From positions 613,038 to 677,037 of the forward strand of contig NZ_LMQM01000010.1 in assembly GCF_001424145.1 (NCBI RefSeq): a stretch of 64,000 nucleotides of DNA, read 5' to 3'. The DNA is from Chryseobacterium sp. Leaf404. Its GTDB lineage: Bacteria; Bacteroidota; Bacteroidia; Flavobacteriales; Weeksellaceae. This document shows, piece after piece, positions 54,201-62,555 of the stretch (positions are counted from its first letter, which is position 1; the number at the start of each line of letters is the position of its first letter). The notes beneath the pieces are model-generated. The model made no database searches and was not told the DNA's origin. It saw only the letters and a list, made by a program, of their open reading frames with translations. The position numbers and the translations under genes were made by a program.

Positions 54201-57102
54201 TTTCAATATTCTTATCTGAAGAAATTGTGAGTGGATAAACCAAAATTCCGTTAGAGAATTTACTTGTTTCCATTTTTGGAGCTCCGAAACCATCCTGAAC
54301 ATAAATATTAACTTCAGCATCAGGAATTGCAGAATAAGCATAAATCGTCACTTTCGAACCTCTTTTAACCTCATTTTTAGGTCCGATAATTTTTAAAAAA
54401 GGAAACTGATTTTTGCCAAGAAGGTTCTTATCCCAAACGCTGAAATCCTGTTCGGTCTTTATTGAATCTTTGCCTTCAATATTGTAAATCAAAAGTCTGT
54501 AATCTCCTGCATCAAGTTTTTCGAAATTGAGCTCTTTTCCGTTTTTTGTTTCGTCTATAACTGTTTTTAAAACTTTCCAGTATTTCTGGTCGTCAGATTT
54601 ATCATATCGATCATGCGGGAATTTGCTTAAAAACTCATCTCTTCCCATTTTCGGAAGGTTTTGAATATTGTTTTTAAAATTATTTCTTAAAATTCTTTCC
54701 GGTTGTTTCAGCTGTACCAATTTAACTTTATAGCTTTTATCCAAAGCAATATCATTGTAATTAAAACTTTCTACCTTTATTTTAAGATCTTCATTTGCAG
54801 ACGCTTCAGAAACAGGATTTGTTTTTAAATAATGGGAAACTGAAGCCACTTTTACATTCGTTTCGGCACTTTGTGTTTCGCCGTTCAAGTCGGTAACGGT
54901 TGAATTGACCTTATAATTATGAACCTGAATTCCTTTTACATTTTCATCTTTTTTCAGGTCAATTTTAATGGTAAATTCTCCCTTTTCATTGGTTTCAACC
55001 TTTCCTAAAACTGAATTTTCGTTGCTGAATTCTGCAGGATACCACCAGAAGTAACGGTTTCGGATATTTTCTCTTTTAATATCAAAATTCACCATTGTTT
55101 TGCTGAGAGGAACTCCTGAAAAGGTGGTTACTTTTCCTTTCAATTCAATGGTTTGACCATATTTGTATTCACTTCTGATGGTGTCAAAAACGATCTCGAA
55201 TTTAGGACGTTTGTATTCTTCAACAGAAAAATATTTCTGGTTTGCATAATTACCATTGGAGACATTGAGAGAAAATTTCCCATTCAAACGGTCTTTTGGA
55301 ATCTCAAAACTTCCGCTGTAAGAACCGAAATTATTGGTTTTAAATTTCTGAGAAGAAATTTTCTGATGATTGGTATCGTACAAAATAACCTCATGATCCT
55401 GATTCAGCAAAAGAACATCTTTGCGCTTTTCAAAATCAGGCGTTGTTGCAATTACTTTAAACTGAACAGTCTGACCCGGACGGTAAATCTCTCTGTCAAG
55501 AAAAACCTGAAACAGATCGTAAGGATACCTACTGTCACGATCCCATTCGTATTCTGAATTTAAAATATTAAAATCTCCCGAAACAGCATCATAAATTAAA
55601 TAGGGGTACTCACGGTGATAACCTTTAACTGAAGGAAATCTGGCAAAATTATCGGTCTGGATCAAAACTTCTGCTTCACTTGTATTCTTATAATCCGTGA
55701 AAGCATATTTGTGAAGTTTTGTATTAATTTTTCTCTTCCCCGTTTCTCTTTCAACCAAAATGTAATCTTTCTTTTCATCATAAATTACCCTTGAAGAAGT
55801 TGAAACAAACAGAAATTTGGAAACATCGCCACCATTGATGTATTCTCCGATGTAAAGGCCTTTCGGAAGCCCTTTCATTTCCAATGAGGTTGAATAGTTT
55901 TTGTAATCTTTTTGATTGGGAAGCTCAAAAATATCAGTTCTTACTAAGGTTTTATCGATCTTTTTATAATATTCTGCATAATCAAGACCTTGCAAGTAGA
56001 GCAACTGATTTTTAAAATCGTTGACCTTATAAATTTTTATTTCAAAACGGTCTGCATTTTTATGTGAAGCCACAAGATGGACCGGCATTTCGGGAATATT
56101 GTGTTCTTCATAAAAAATCTGAACTACAGGACTTTTGATGTTATTTTCCAGATAATCAAGATTGCTCAGAAGCTTTGAGCCGGGATATTCAGATTTCATT
56201 TTTTCAATCCAGCGGATGGCTTCTTTAAATTCAGACTTTTGCTGCAATACTTCTGCAATATTTTTGACAATCAGAATTTTGTAATCTCCTTTTTCTGAGG
56301 AGTTGACAAGATTGATCTGTTTTTGCAGGAACTCATCATCATTTTTAATACCGTTTTCAAACAATAAAAGCTGGTGCTGAAAATATAGCTTTGCATTTCC
56401 CTGGTTAAAACTGATCAGATTCTGATAAAGATTTCTGATCTGCAAACGGTTTTCCACAAGTTCATCCTTAGTGAAAATAAACTGATTATTCAGAAAATCA
56501 ATGTTTTTCTTCAGTTTCCAGTCGTACAGAGTTGGATAATAATCGTAGTCTGTATTTTCGCCAAGCGCTTCTTTATAAGATTCAAGTTTTACTTTTTTGA
56601 GTTGATTATCGAGTGCTGAAAGTTCTGCAAACTTTTGGGTATAATGTTTTTTATAGTCTAGTTTTGTCCATGTTTCAATTTCAGAAATTTTTCCTTCTCC
56701 TGTATTGGTTCGTTGCTGAATCTCATACCTTGTACGGTTGAAATACTCTTCAAAAAATTCAATTTCAAGGATTTTAAAAAACAAAAAATCATTTTTTTTC
56801 AGCTTGCGTTCTGTTTCTTTAATTTTCGCAAAAAATGCCGATGCGTAATCGTTTTTAGTATCGTCGTGCGTTTCTTTGTAAATACCAAATTCTGCTTTTA
56901 AAGATCTTACAGTTTCGGACGCGTTTTTATCTTTAATGGCTTTGTTCTGAACTTCTAAAATCAAAGGCAGGGAAGATTTGAATTCTCCGTTTCTGTACCC
57001 TTCGGCAATCTTTTTCCACTGCACGTCATAGTAGATTTGCGCAGAAGAGAAAGTTGCAAGCAATAGAAATAATACTGAAAGACATTTGTGTATGGTTTTC
57101 AT
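51232..57102 (-). CDS. alpha-2-macroglobulin family protein with TSP3-like insert, no thioester
   Basis: A 1956-residue protein with signal peptide MKTIHKCLSVLFLLLATFSSAQ. Its layout matches its downstream paralogue: LDREIYRPGQTVQFKV near 537, LNETAFFYPHLKTDAQGNVS near 1190, and the helical end region with WEIIFALPDL. The Cys-Gln thioester is missing here too. Unlike its partner it carries calcium-type acidic repeats at about 1115-1175: DTDGDGIDDMKDACPSVPG, SYNGCPKP and DKDADGVLDKDDAPPP. These resemble thrombospondin type 3 repeats. The insertion lies between the bait-like region and the conserved core. It is the first gene of the pair. Confidence 0.88.
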   Translation of the reverse strand: MKTIHKCLSVLFLLLATFSSAQIYYDVQWKKIAEGYRNGEFKSSLPLILEVQNKAIKDKNASETVRSLKAEFGIYKETHDDTKNDYASAFFAKIKETERKLKKNDFLFFKILEIEFFEEYFNRTRYEIQQRTNTGEGKISEIETWTKLDYKKHYTQKFAELSALDNQLKKVKLESYKEALGENTDYDYYPTLYDWKLKKNIDFLNNQFIFTKDELVENRLQIRNLYQNLISFNQGNAKLYFQHQLLLFENGIKNDDEFLQKQINLVNSSEKGDYKILIVKNIAEVLQQKSEFKEAIRWIEKMKSEYPGSKLLSNLDYLENNIKSPVVQIFYEEHNIPEMPVHLVASHKNADRFEIKIYKVNDFKNQLLYLQGLDYAEYYKKIDKTLVRTDIFELPNQKDYKNYSTSLEMKGLPKGLYIGEYINGGDVSKFLFVSTSSRVIYDEKKDYILVERETGKRKINTKLHKYAFTDYKNTSEAEVLIQTDNFARFPSVKGYHREYPYLIYDAVSGDFNILNSEYEWDRDSRYPYDLFQVFLDREIYRPGQTVQFKVIATTPDFEKRKDVLLLNQDHEVILYDTNHQKISSQKFKTNNFGSYSGSFEIPKDRLNGKFSLNVSNGNYANQKYFSVEEYKRPKFEIVFDTIRSEYKYGQTIELKGKVTTFSGVPLSKTMVNFDIKRENIRNRYFWWYPAEFSNENSVLGKVETNEKGEFTIKIDLKKDENVKGIQVHNYKVNSTVTDLNGETQSAETNVKVASVSHYLKTNPVSEASANEDLKIKVESFNYNDIALDKSYKVKLVQLKQPERILRNNFKNNIQNLPKMGRDEFLSKFPHDRYDKSDDQKYWKVLKTVIDETKNGKELNFEKLDAGDYRLLIYNIEGKDSIKTEQDFSVWDKNLLGKNQFPFLKIIGPKNEVKRGSKVTIYAYSAIPDAEVNIYVQDGFGAPKMETSKFSNGILVYPLTISSDKNIEKYNIQFVLAQYNDVQNEYINLNIKNEDPPLKIELTTFKDKLEPNSKEKWSIKILGREKEKVVAEVLANMYDKSLDKFVPNKYSWTKIYRPTNVFKDFNVEIYPSQLYWYQQVKYLETKQINLPQLKWFDENVFYELLLKYGLTTDTDGDGIDDMKDACPSVPGLESYNGCPKPKAMMAAEVSSAQKSKGRFADKDADGVLDKDDAPPPHVKDEDLDKVNARQNLNETAFFYPHLKTDAQGNVSFEFTTPEALTKWKLMFLAHTKDDRNAVLEKDIITQKKLSVTPNYPRFLREGDELSFQTKISNLTDKSLDGKVSLQILNAETNEDITSLFGITGSVQDFKVQNTGNAVASWKIQTPYNKVNSIIIKVVAKAGDFSDGEQIPVAVLSNRMLLTDAVPIFVKEGQTKTFTLENLTNYTTGTAENVRNTLELKTNPIWEIIFALPDLSEYLNISSDDWFNTWFADVVGTEIFKANPRMKAVFDEYKSADLLKSNLEKNQELKQVLLEETPWVLQSQSETETMNRVARLFEVNQMKNSIAKDWSILLRYQNGDGGFPWLPGYESSYSNSLYILKNLGKMNVWLKDGIGEYQPGGQQSMVGRLIGYIDSQLERYWSEEKDNPWSNFALDYLDTRRYWEKEYPISGKGLRLKQMIIDRADKFKVTDLTFYGVHRAALIYDNYGLKDTCKKLINYLKETSVSSETQGAYWKKNLNDWGWYESKAVNHAGAIEALAKIAPNDIDFIEESKIWLATQKETNSWGNSRTTAEIIYIMMNSGKSWTTPEADKATVIWGGKEVNSQTKTTGFLKQTFNSDKIDPKLGQVTVSKPGPGIVQGGLFWQYYEDINNAKSTETYISMTREFYKKVKTTNGEELLKITENSPLNVGDRLTVRMILNSDRPMQYVHLKDMRAAGLEPVDVLSGYQYKNNLGYYQATKDASTNFYIYYMPKGKYVFEYDLVCNAAGSFSSGFATLQNYYAPQMNARTKGDKLEIKN

Positions 57103-57195
57103 ATGTAGATTTTATTGTTTTAATTTGTCATATGTTATCGCCATAATTTCATTGTAATTTGCTTGCAATCCTGTTACTGGCGATTTCATAGATCT

Positions 57196-57203
57196 TATTT
57201 TTG
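57196..57203 (+). promoter_or_regulatory. possible -7 box for the UbiA-like gene
   Basis: TATTTTTG, an exact TAnnTTTG match, ends six bases before the ATG at 57209. No clear -33 element at 19 bases. If real, the transcript would begin at or near the start codon. Confidence 0.3.
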
Positions 57204-57208
57204 TATGA

Positions 57209-57973
57209 ATGAATGCTTTAAAATTACTGAAAAAATACGTCATCCACAGTCAAATATTTGTCTCATTGATGGGAACTTTTTTTGCAGTTTTTTTTATGCT
57301 GGAGCGGCAAACCTTCCGTTGGCCTACAGTTGCGCTGATTTTCATCACTTATTTCAGCGGCTATCTGTATACAAAGTATCAGAAAACAGAGCATTTTCCA
57401 AAGATTTTGATTTTAAACTTTCTTGCAGGAATTATTTCGGCAGTTTTAATTATTTTAAATCATAATGAAATACGCTTGCTGAAATGGTTTGTGATTGTTG
57501 TACTTGGATTGCTTTATAATTCTTTTTTTCTAGAAACTTACATTAGGAAAATCCCTTTACTGAAAGTGTTTTACGTAGGTTTGGTCTGGGGTTTAATGAA
57601 CTGCTGGCTTACGCTGCCGGAATTCAGCTTACCCATTTTTATTATAAGTTTTCTGTTTATCACTGCATTGGTTCTGCCCTTTGACATTCGGGATATGAAA
57701 AGCGATACCGTACAGACTTTCCCGAAAATTATCGGTGTGCAGAATACAAAATATTTAGCTTATTTTCTTGTTTTTACGGCAACTGTTGTGGGATCATTAT
57801 ATTTAAAACAAAACTTTTCTGTAAGCTTTTTCCTCACCACATTTATCACCTTTGTATTTATTTTTTACGCAGAAAATACAAAGAGTGAATCTTACTTTTC
57901 ATTCTGGGTGGAATTGTGCTCCGGCCTGCCGCTTTTGTTTTTAATTCTGTACGAAAAGCTTTATCTTTACTGA
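57209..57973 (+). CDS. UbiA-like prenyltransferase-type membrane protein
   Basis: A 254-residue membrane protein with about eight helices. The motif LPFDIRDMKSDTVQTFPKII resembles the second Asp-rich motif of UbiA prenyltransferases (DxxDxxxD-like). The first Asp-rich motif is not evident (YLYTKYQKTEHF stands in the expected area), so the catalytic assignment is weak. Another frame from 57163 overlaps it but has no family character. The gene runs into recF with a short gap. Confidence 0.65.
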   Translation: MNALKLLKKYVIHSQIFVSLMGTFFAVFFMLERQTFRWPTVALIFITYFSGYLYTKYQKTEHFPKILILNFLAGIISAVLIILNHNEIRLLKWFVIVVLGLLYNSFFLETYIRKIPLLKVFYVGLVWGLMNCWLTLPEFSLPIFIISFLFITALVLPFDIRDMKSDTVQTFPKIIGVQNTKYLAYFLVFTATVVGSLYLKQNFSVSFFLTTFITFVFIFYAENTKSESYFSFWVELCSGLPLLFLILYEKLYLY

Positions 57974-58029
57974 AATTTTGGAACACAAAATCCTCCGCGA
58001 CTTCAGATCTCCCTAAGAGTTTTCAAAAA

Positions 58030-59109
58030 ATGACCATCAACAGACTTACTCTCTATAATTTTAAAAATCATGCAGAGCAGCACTTTGCTCTTTCCCCGCA
58101 AATCAACTGTTTTGTAGGAAATAACGGTGTTGGAAAAACCAATATTCTGGATGCACTCCACTATCTTTCTGTAGGCAAAAGTTTCCTCGGGAACAGCGAT
58201 TTAAACAACATTCTTGATGCAGAAGATTTCTTTACAATAGAAGCAGAAATTCAAAATGAAGATTCTCAGGATATTATTAAAATTCTTCAACCCAGAGAAG
58301 CCAAAAAAGTCATTAAAAAAAACGACAAAAGCTACGAGAGAATGGCTGATCACGTGGGTTATTTACCAAGTGTGATGATTTCTCCTTACGACTCAAATTT
58401 AATTTCAGACTCGGGGGAAAGCCGCAGAAAGTTTCTGGATTCGATGATTTCACAAACCGATTCTTCCTATCTTTTTGATTTAATCCAATACCAAAAAACC
58501 GTTCAGCAAAGAAATGCCCTCTTAAAATATTTCGCCAAAAACAGAACGTGGGACAAAGACTCTTTGGAGATTTATGATGATCCTATCGTAAAATCCGGAA
58601 CAAAAATTTTTGAAAAAAGAAAAGAATTTGTTGAACAACTCTATCCCATTGTTCAAAACTTTTATAAAATTATTTCCGGCGGTAAAGAAACTGTTTCCGT
58701 AAAATACGAATCGCATCTGCTTGACGCGTCATTTGAAAATTTATTAAAGGAAAGCTTAGACCGCGACAGAATGCTGACTTACACGTCCAAAGGCATTCAC
58801 AAAGATGACTTGCTGTTTGAGATGAATTCAGTTTTGATTAAAAAAATCGGCTCACAGGGACAGCAAAAATCGTTTCTGATTTCGTTAAAACTGGCTCAGA
58901 TGAGTTTGATTAAGGAATTGACAGGAAAGACACCAATACTTTTACTCGATGATATTTTTGATAAACTGGATGACAACCGTGTTTCGCAATTAATTGAGCT
59001 AGTTAATCAGGAAAACTTCGGGCAGATTTTCATTACAGATACGCACCGTGAACGTACGGAAAATGTAGTGAAAAGAATTAATGAGGAAAGTGTTATTTTT
59101 GAGATTTAA
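58030..59109 (+). CDS. recF: DNA replication and repair protein RecF
   Basis: Loads RecA at single-stranded gaps as part of RecFOR. It has 359 residues with the chosen start MTINRLTLYNFKNHAEQHF, which is the normal family start. The frame continues upstream to an ATG at 57916, but that overlaps the UbiA-like gene. Walker A is GNNGVGKTN (30-38), the ABC signature is GSQGQQKSFLISLKLAQ and Walker B is ILLLDDIFDKLDDNR. It overlaps the next gene by one base. Confidence 0.95.
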   Translation: MTINRLTLYNFKNHAEQHFALSPQINCFVGNNGVGKTNILDALHYLSVGKSFLGNSDLNNILDAEDFFTIEAEIQNEDSQDIIKILQPREAKKVIKKNDKSYERMADHVGYLPSVMISPYDSNLISDSGESRRKFLDSMISQTDSSYLFDLIQYQKTVQQRNALLKYFAKNRTWDKDSLEIYDDPIVKSGTKIFEKRKEFVEQLYPIVQNFYKIISGGKETVSVKYESHLLDASFENLLKESLDRDRMLTYTSKGIHKDDLLFEMNSVLIKKIGSQGQQKSFLISLKLAQMSLIKELTGKTPILLLDDIFDKLDDNRVSQLIELVNQENFGQIFITDTHRERTENVVKRINEESVIFEI

Positions 59110-59540
59110 TGAGAAATTTTAAAAACATATTATCAATTTTTATTTCAGCAATATGCGTGATAAGTTGCGGAATTGAAACTGATGATAAAGATGAGATTTA
59201 TTACCTTTGGACAAATGCTGAACTCCCGAAAGATGTACTGACAATAAACGGTAAATATTGGGAATCTGGACATTTTACTAAGGAGTACGAAGTTTACATT
59301 CATTTGAAACCAACTGTGAAATGGTGGAATGAATTTAAAAAAGTGAATGAATTGGATTCTGCTAAATCAAATTTTTCAGAAGATATTATTTTAAAGTTAA
59401 AACCAAATTATAACCGGGCTATAAATTTACCAGAATGGTTTAAACCTAATAAAAATTCTACTTTTTATCAAAAAAAAGATTCTGAATTTTATTGGAACGA
59501 AAAAACTAAAGATTTATTTATTCACGAAATTCAATTGTAA
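59109..59540 (+). CDS. small lipoprotein of unknown function
   Basis: A 143-residue protein with a lipoprotein-like signal (ILSIFISAICVISCGIETDD; Cys20 is the likely lipidation site). The mature part has YYLWTNAELPKDVLTINGKY and RAINLPEWFKPNKNSTFYQK. No family is recognised. It starts with a TAATG overlap on recF and ends 6 bases before a DciA-like gene, so it is part of the recF unit. Its AT content is higher than that of recF. Confidence 0.65.
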   Translation: MRNFKNILSIFISAICVISCGIETDDKDEIYYLWTNAELPKDVLTINGKYWESGHFTKEYEVYIHLKPTVKWWNEFKKVNELDSAKSNFSEDIILKLKPNYNRAINLPEWFKPNKNSTFYQKKDSEFYWNEKTKDLFIHEIQL

Positions 59541-59546
59541 AAACGG

Positions 59547-59843
59547 ATGAAAAGAAATAAAAAACGTGAATTTCAATCCTCAGAACTGGTGAAATCTTTT
59601 GCCAGAATTCATGGTTTTGAAGATAAACTGGTCGCTTTTGAGATTAAATATTTTCTGGAAGATTATCTTGATGAAGCTTTATTTAATGAAATTAAATCAG
59701 TAAATCTTGAAGACAAAATTATTATCATCAAAGTAAATTCTCCGATTCTGAAGCACGATTTTCAGATGCGAAAAAGCTTTTTTCTAAAGAAATTTCAGGA
59801 GAAATTCGGGGAAGAAAAATTTAATGATCTTCAGATTTTGTAA
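59547..59843 (+). CDS. DUF721/DciA-like protein
   Basis: A 98-residue protein. NLEDKIIIIKVNSPILKHDF followed by QMRKSFFLKKFQEKFGEEKF matches the DUF721 (DciA) pattern. DciA proteins help load the replicative helicase in bacteria without DnaC. The pairing with recF is frequent in many genomes and supports the assignment. It overlaps the convergent Gcr-type gene by 23 bases (59821-59843). Confidence 0.72.
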   Translation: MKRNKKREFQSSELVKSFARIHGFEDKLVAFEIKYFLEDYLDEALFNEIKSVNLEDKIIIIKVNSPILKHDFQMRKSFFLKKFQEKFGEEKFNDLQIL

Positions 59844-61839
59844 TTACACTGCTTTTCATCATATCACTTGATTTTCTGTCGTAAGCAGACCTCATCGGTA
59901 TAAAAAAGCTCAGAGGGCGTCTTAGAAAATATCTCCAGATTTCTCCGTAAATATCTCTTACCTCACCCAGATTCAATTTTCGGGAACGGAACGCCAAGAA
60001 CATCGAAAGACTGAAACTTACAGCAAAATTAAAGAACCCTATAAGTGCCACAGTAACCAGTGAAATACAGAATGTGTAGGTGTCTATTGAAAAATCTTTA
60101 CCATAAAGCCCAAGTGCAAAATTCCCTGCAGCAAATGTGATGTGGCGGATATCCAGATCAAGCCCGAAGAACAGACCGATTGGTGCCGTAGCTCCCAAAA
60201 AAACACCAAACCAGAAATTGGATACTATTCCTGCCCAGTTTTTAGCATAATATTTTGAGAGGCTTTTGGCAAATCCTGCCCCGAACCATCTTTTGATAGA
60301 GATATTTTTTGCAATCCTGTCTGGTATCTGATAGAAAACTGAATTATTGGCAATATTCCCCGCAATAATCCCGGAGATAAAAAGGTAAAAACCTGCAATA
60401 CAGGCATGCAGAATCGCTTTCGACTGAAATGGATCTAAATCTTTCAACAGCTTATCTGATCTTTCAACAGCAAGATTTTGCGAGAAAAAAACATCGAGAC
60501 CATAAATGATTGCCATTGCAATAGGAAAGGAAAGCAGAACATTTCCCACAAATGCGATAAACTGACTTCTGAAAAGTTTTGAAACCAAATCTGCAAATTC
60601 TGTATAATTCTGCTTAGAATTTCCCTGCTCAGAAAGCACCTTCGTCATCGTAGCGGCTGTCATTGCGGGCTGTTTGGTTGCCAGCGTGAAGCTCATCAGA
60701 TAAATCATCACAAATCCCATTGCGTAGTTTACTGAGTATAAAAAAGCATGAAAAAAATCGCTGCCCGGCATAAAACCGTATAACATTTTCAAAACACAGA
60801 GCGCACCTACTATGATCCCACCACCACTGGCTTTGTAAAACATACTCATATACTGTTTCCGGTTTGCAGTGATGTAATGAGTGCCTGTTTCAGCGGTATG
60901 ATTGGTAATTAGATGCGAAAGTAATCTTGTGCTGTCATTAAAAAGTTCAGCAATATTATTTTTATGAGATTTATATGATACTATATTGAAAATCAACTGC
61001 TTGGATTTCAAAAGATAATCTTTTTCAGAATCAATAACCAACAGGTTTACAATATCATAAATTCTGGTGGTCTGCTGTCTGATTTTCAGCAGTGACTGGT
61101 TGATTTTGCCTGAAATTCCGTATTTGGAAGAGTTTTTAAACGAAATATTAACGAAATCAAGACACTGTTCGATATAGATTTTAATCTGCTTGTATCTGCT
61201 GTCCTTCGATGAAAGCTGTAGTTTGGGATTGACCTTAAACTCCTCTGCGAGGGCTTCCAGTTCATTTTGAAGTGCCAAAAAAGGATTATCAAAATTTCTG
61301 TATTCGGGAGCCATTCTCACGACGTCAACCTCCAGTGCCATCCCTGTAACGCGCCATGACAGGATATTCATAGAAAAAATAAGCTCGCTCTTAACCTTCT
61401 CGCTATTGATAAAATCTGAAATATTAAGAATCTGAAGAAACTCATTCAGTTCATTTTCCGGAATATTATGAAAGTACTGAAGATCTTTTGCCGGCCTGAT
61501 GCTGATATTGTCGATCAGATACCAAACTGTCTGCTCATGCTCTACAGAAGGCAGAATTTTATTTAAAGCCCGCTTCCTGAGTTCTGAGAAAAAAGAGTTT
61601 TCAGAGAGAATATTGGCTTCTGTGAGTGATAAATTGAAAGGTCTTTGCGCAAAAATATGGTGCAGATATCTGGAAAAATGAAGCTTTTGGTCTTCGTGAG
61701 ATTTCAGGTAATCTAAAACATCTTTAAAATCAGACTTACGGACACCTTCCAGAAACTCGGCCAGAGGTTCCAGCGAATGCGTTTCGTTTTCAAAAGAAAA
61801 GTACTTGGAAAGAACGGTTTTAAAATTTTTACTGTTCAA
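59821..61839 (-). CDS. Gcr-type membrane protein (annotated as site-specific recombinase in relatives)
   Basis: A 672-residue protein. The N-terminal third is soluble and helical (EPLAEFLEGVRKSDFKDVLD, HFSRYLHHIFAQRPFNLSL). The rest contains about seven membrane helices (GGGIIVGALCVLKMLYGFMP, YAMGFVMIYLMSFTLATKQP, FVGNVLLSFPIAMAIIYGLD, GIVSNFWFGVFLGATAPIGL). Relatives are named site-specific recombinase Gcr, but nothing here resembles tyrosine or serine recombinases, so this is more likely a membrane protein of unknown function. It is first in a unit followed by mtgA on the same strand but is itself downstream of it. Confidence 0.75.
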   Translation of the reverse strand: MNSKNFKTVLSKYFSFENETHSLEPLAEFLEGVRKSDFKDVLDYLKSHEDQKLHFSRYLHHIFAQRPFNLSLTEANILSENSFFSELRKRALNKILPSVEHEQTVWYLIDNISIRPAKDLQYFHNIPENELNEFLQILNISDFINSEKVKSELIFSMNILSWRVTGMALEVDVVRMAPEYRNFDNPFLALQNELEALAEEFKVNPKLQLSSKDSRYKQIKIYIEQCLDFVNISFKNSSKYGISGKINQSLLKIRQQTTRIYDIVNLLVIDSEKDYLLKSKQLIFNIVSYKSHKNNIAELFNDSTRLLSHLITNHTAETGTHYITANRKQYMSMFYKASGGGIIVGALCVLKMLYGFMPGSDFFHAFLYSVNYAMGFVMIYLMSFTLATKQPAMTAATMTKVLSEQGNSKQNYTEFADLVSKLFRSQFIAFVGNVLLSFPIAMAIIYGLDVFFSQNLAVERSDKLLKDLDPFQSKAILHACIAGFYLFISGIIAGNIANNSVFYQIPDRIAKNISIKRWFGAGFAKSLSKYYAKNWAGIVSNFWFGVFLGATAPIGLFFGLDLDIRHITFAAGNFALGLYGKDFSIDTYTFCISLVTVALIGFFNFAVSFSLSMFLAFRSRKLNLGEVRDIYGEIWRYFLRRPLSFFIPMRSAYDRKSSDMMKSSVITKSEDH

Positions 61840-61868
61840 AAGACTGTTTTTTTATCAGAAAGAGTAAA

Positions 61869-62513
61869 TTATTTTAAACTTACGTGGTTCATCTGCCTCA
61901 TAATCCACCGGTGTTTTTTGTTGAGATAGACAGATGGATTTTTGGGATCGTATTTTTTGGGATTTGGTAAGACTGCGGCTATCCACGCGGCTTCAGACTG
62001 ATTAAGATCTTTAGAGGATTTACCGAAATAATATTTACTTGCAGCTTCAATTCCAAATACACCGCGCCCCATTTCAATGGAATTCAGATACCTTTCCAAA
62101 ATGATATCCTTAGACCAAACTTTCTCAATAACAAACGTATAAGCAGCTTCAAAACCCTTTCTTATCCAGCTTCTGCCCTGCCAAAGGAAAATATTTTTTG
62201 CTGTCTGCTGAGAAATGGTACTTCCTCCACGCACTTTTTTTCCCTGTTCATTGTTTTTATAGGCCTTTTCAATAGCTGTATAATCAAAACCATTGTGTGT
62301 GAAAAATTTCTGATCTTCGGATGCAATAACGGCTTTTTTCACATTGGATCCCATATCTTCATAAGAAATATAGTCTCTGTTCAGTTTTCCGTACTGTATT
62401 AGACCGCCAATCTGCGTAAGGGTAATCGGTGGATTAAAAAATCTTCCCCAAATGATGAAAAATACATTCAGAAGAAGTATGATAAAAATAAATTGTTTGA
62501 TTTTTTTCCACAT
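61869..62513 (-). CDS. mtgA: monofunctional peptidoglycan transglycosylase
   Basis: Polymerises lipid II into glycan strands. It has 214 residues from the ATG at 62513; a TTG at 62534 is a less likely start. One N-terminal membrane helix (FIFIILLLNVFFIIWG) anchors it. GT51 motifs are VIASEDQKFFTHNGFD (catalytic Glu66), GGSTISQQTAKN (96-107), EAAYTFVIEKVWSKDIILER and YLNSIEMGRGVFGIEAAS. No transpeptidase domain is present. Confidence 0.93.
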   Translation of the reverse strand: MWKKIKQFIFIILLLNVFFIIWGRFFNPPITLTQIGGLIQYGKLNRDYISYEDMGSNVKKAVIASEDQKFFTHNGFDYTAIEKAYKNNEQGKKVRGGSTISQQTAKNIFLWQGRSWIRKGFEAAYTFVIEKVWSKDIILERYLNSIEMGRGVFGIEAASKYYFGKSSKDLNQSEAAWIAAVLPNPKKYDPKNPSVYLNKKHRWIMRQMNHVSLK

Positions 62514-62555
62514 AAGCTCAAAAACTTGATGCAAAAGTAAGCAAATACTGCGAGG

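Noticed and set aside
45334..57102. Thioester of alpha-2-macroglobulin
   Set aside because: No Cys-x-x-Gln motif was seen at the expected place in either protein.
57163..57465. Open frame of 100 codons upstream of and overlapping the UbiA-like gene
   Set aside because: It overlaps the longer membrane-protein frame, has many Cys and Phe from frame shadowing, and no recognisable domain.
57916..58029. Upstream ATG for recF
   Set aside because: It would add 38 residues overlapping the UbiA-like gene. The MTINRLTL start matches RecF proteins.
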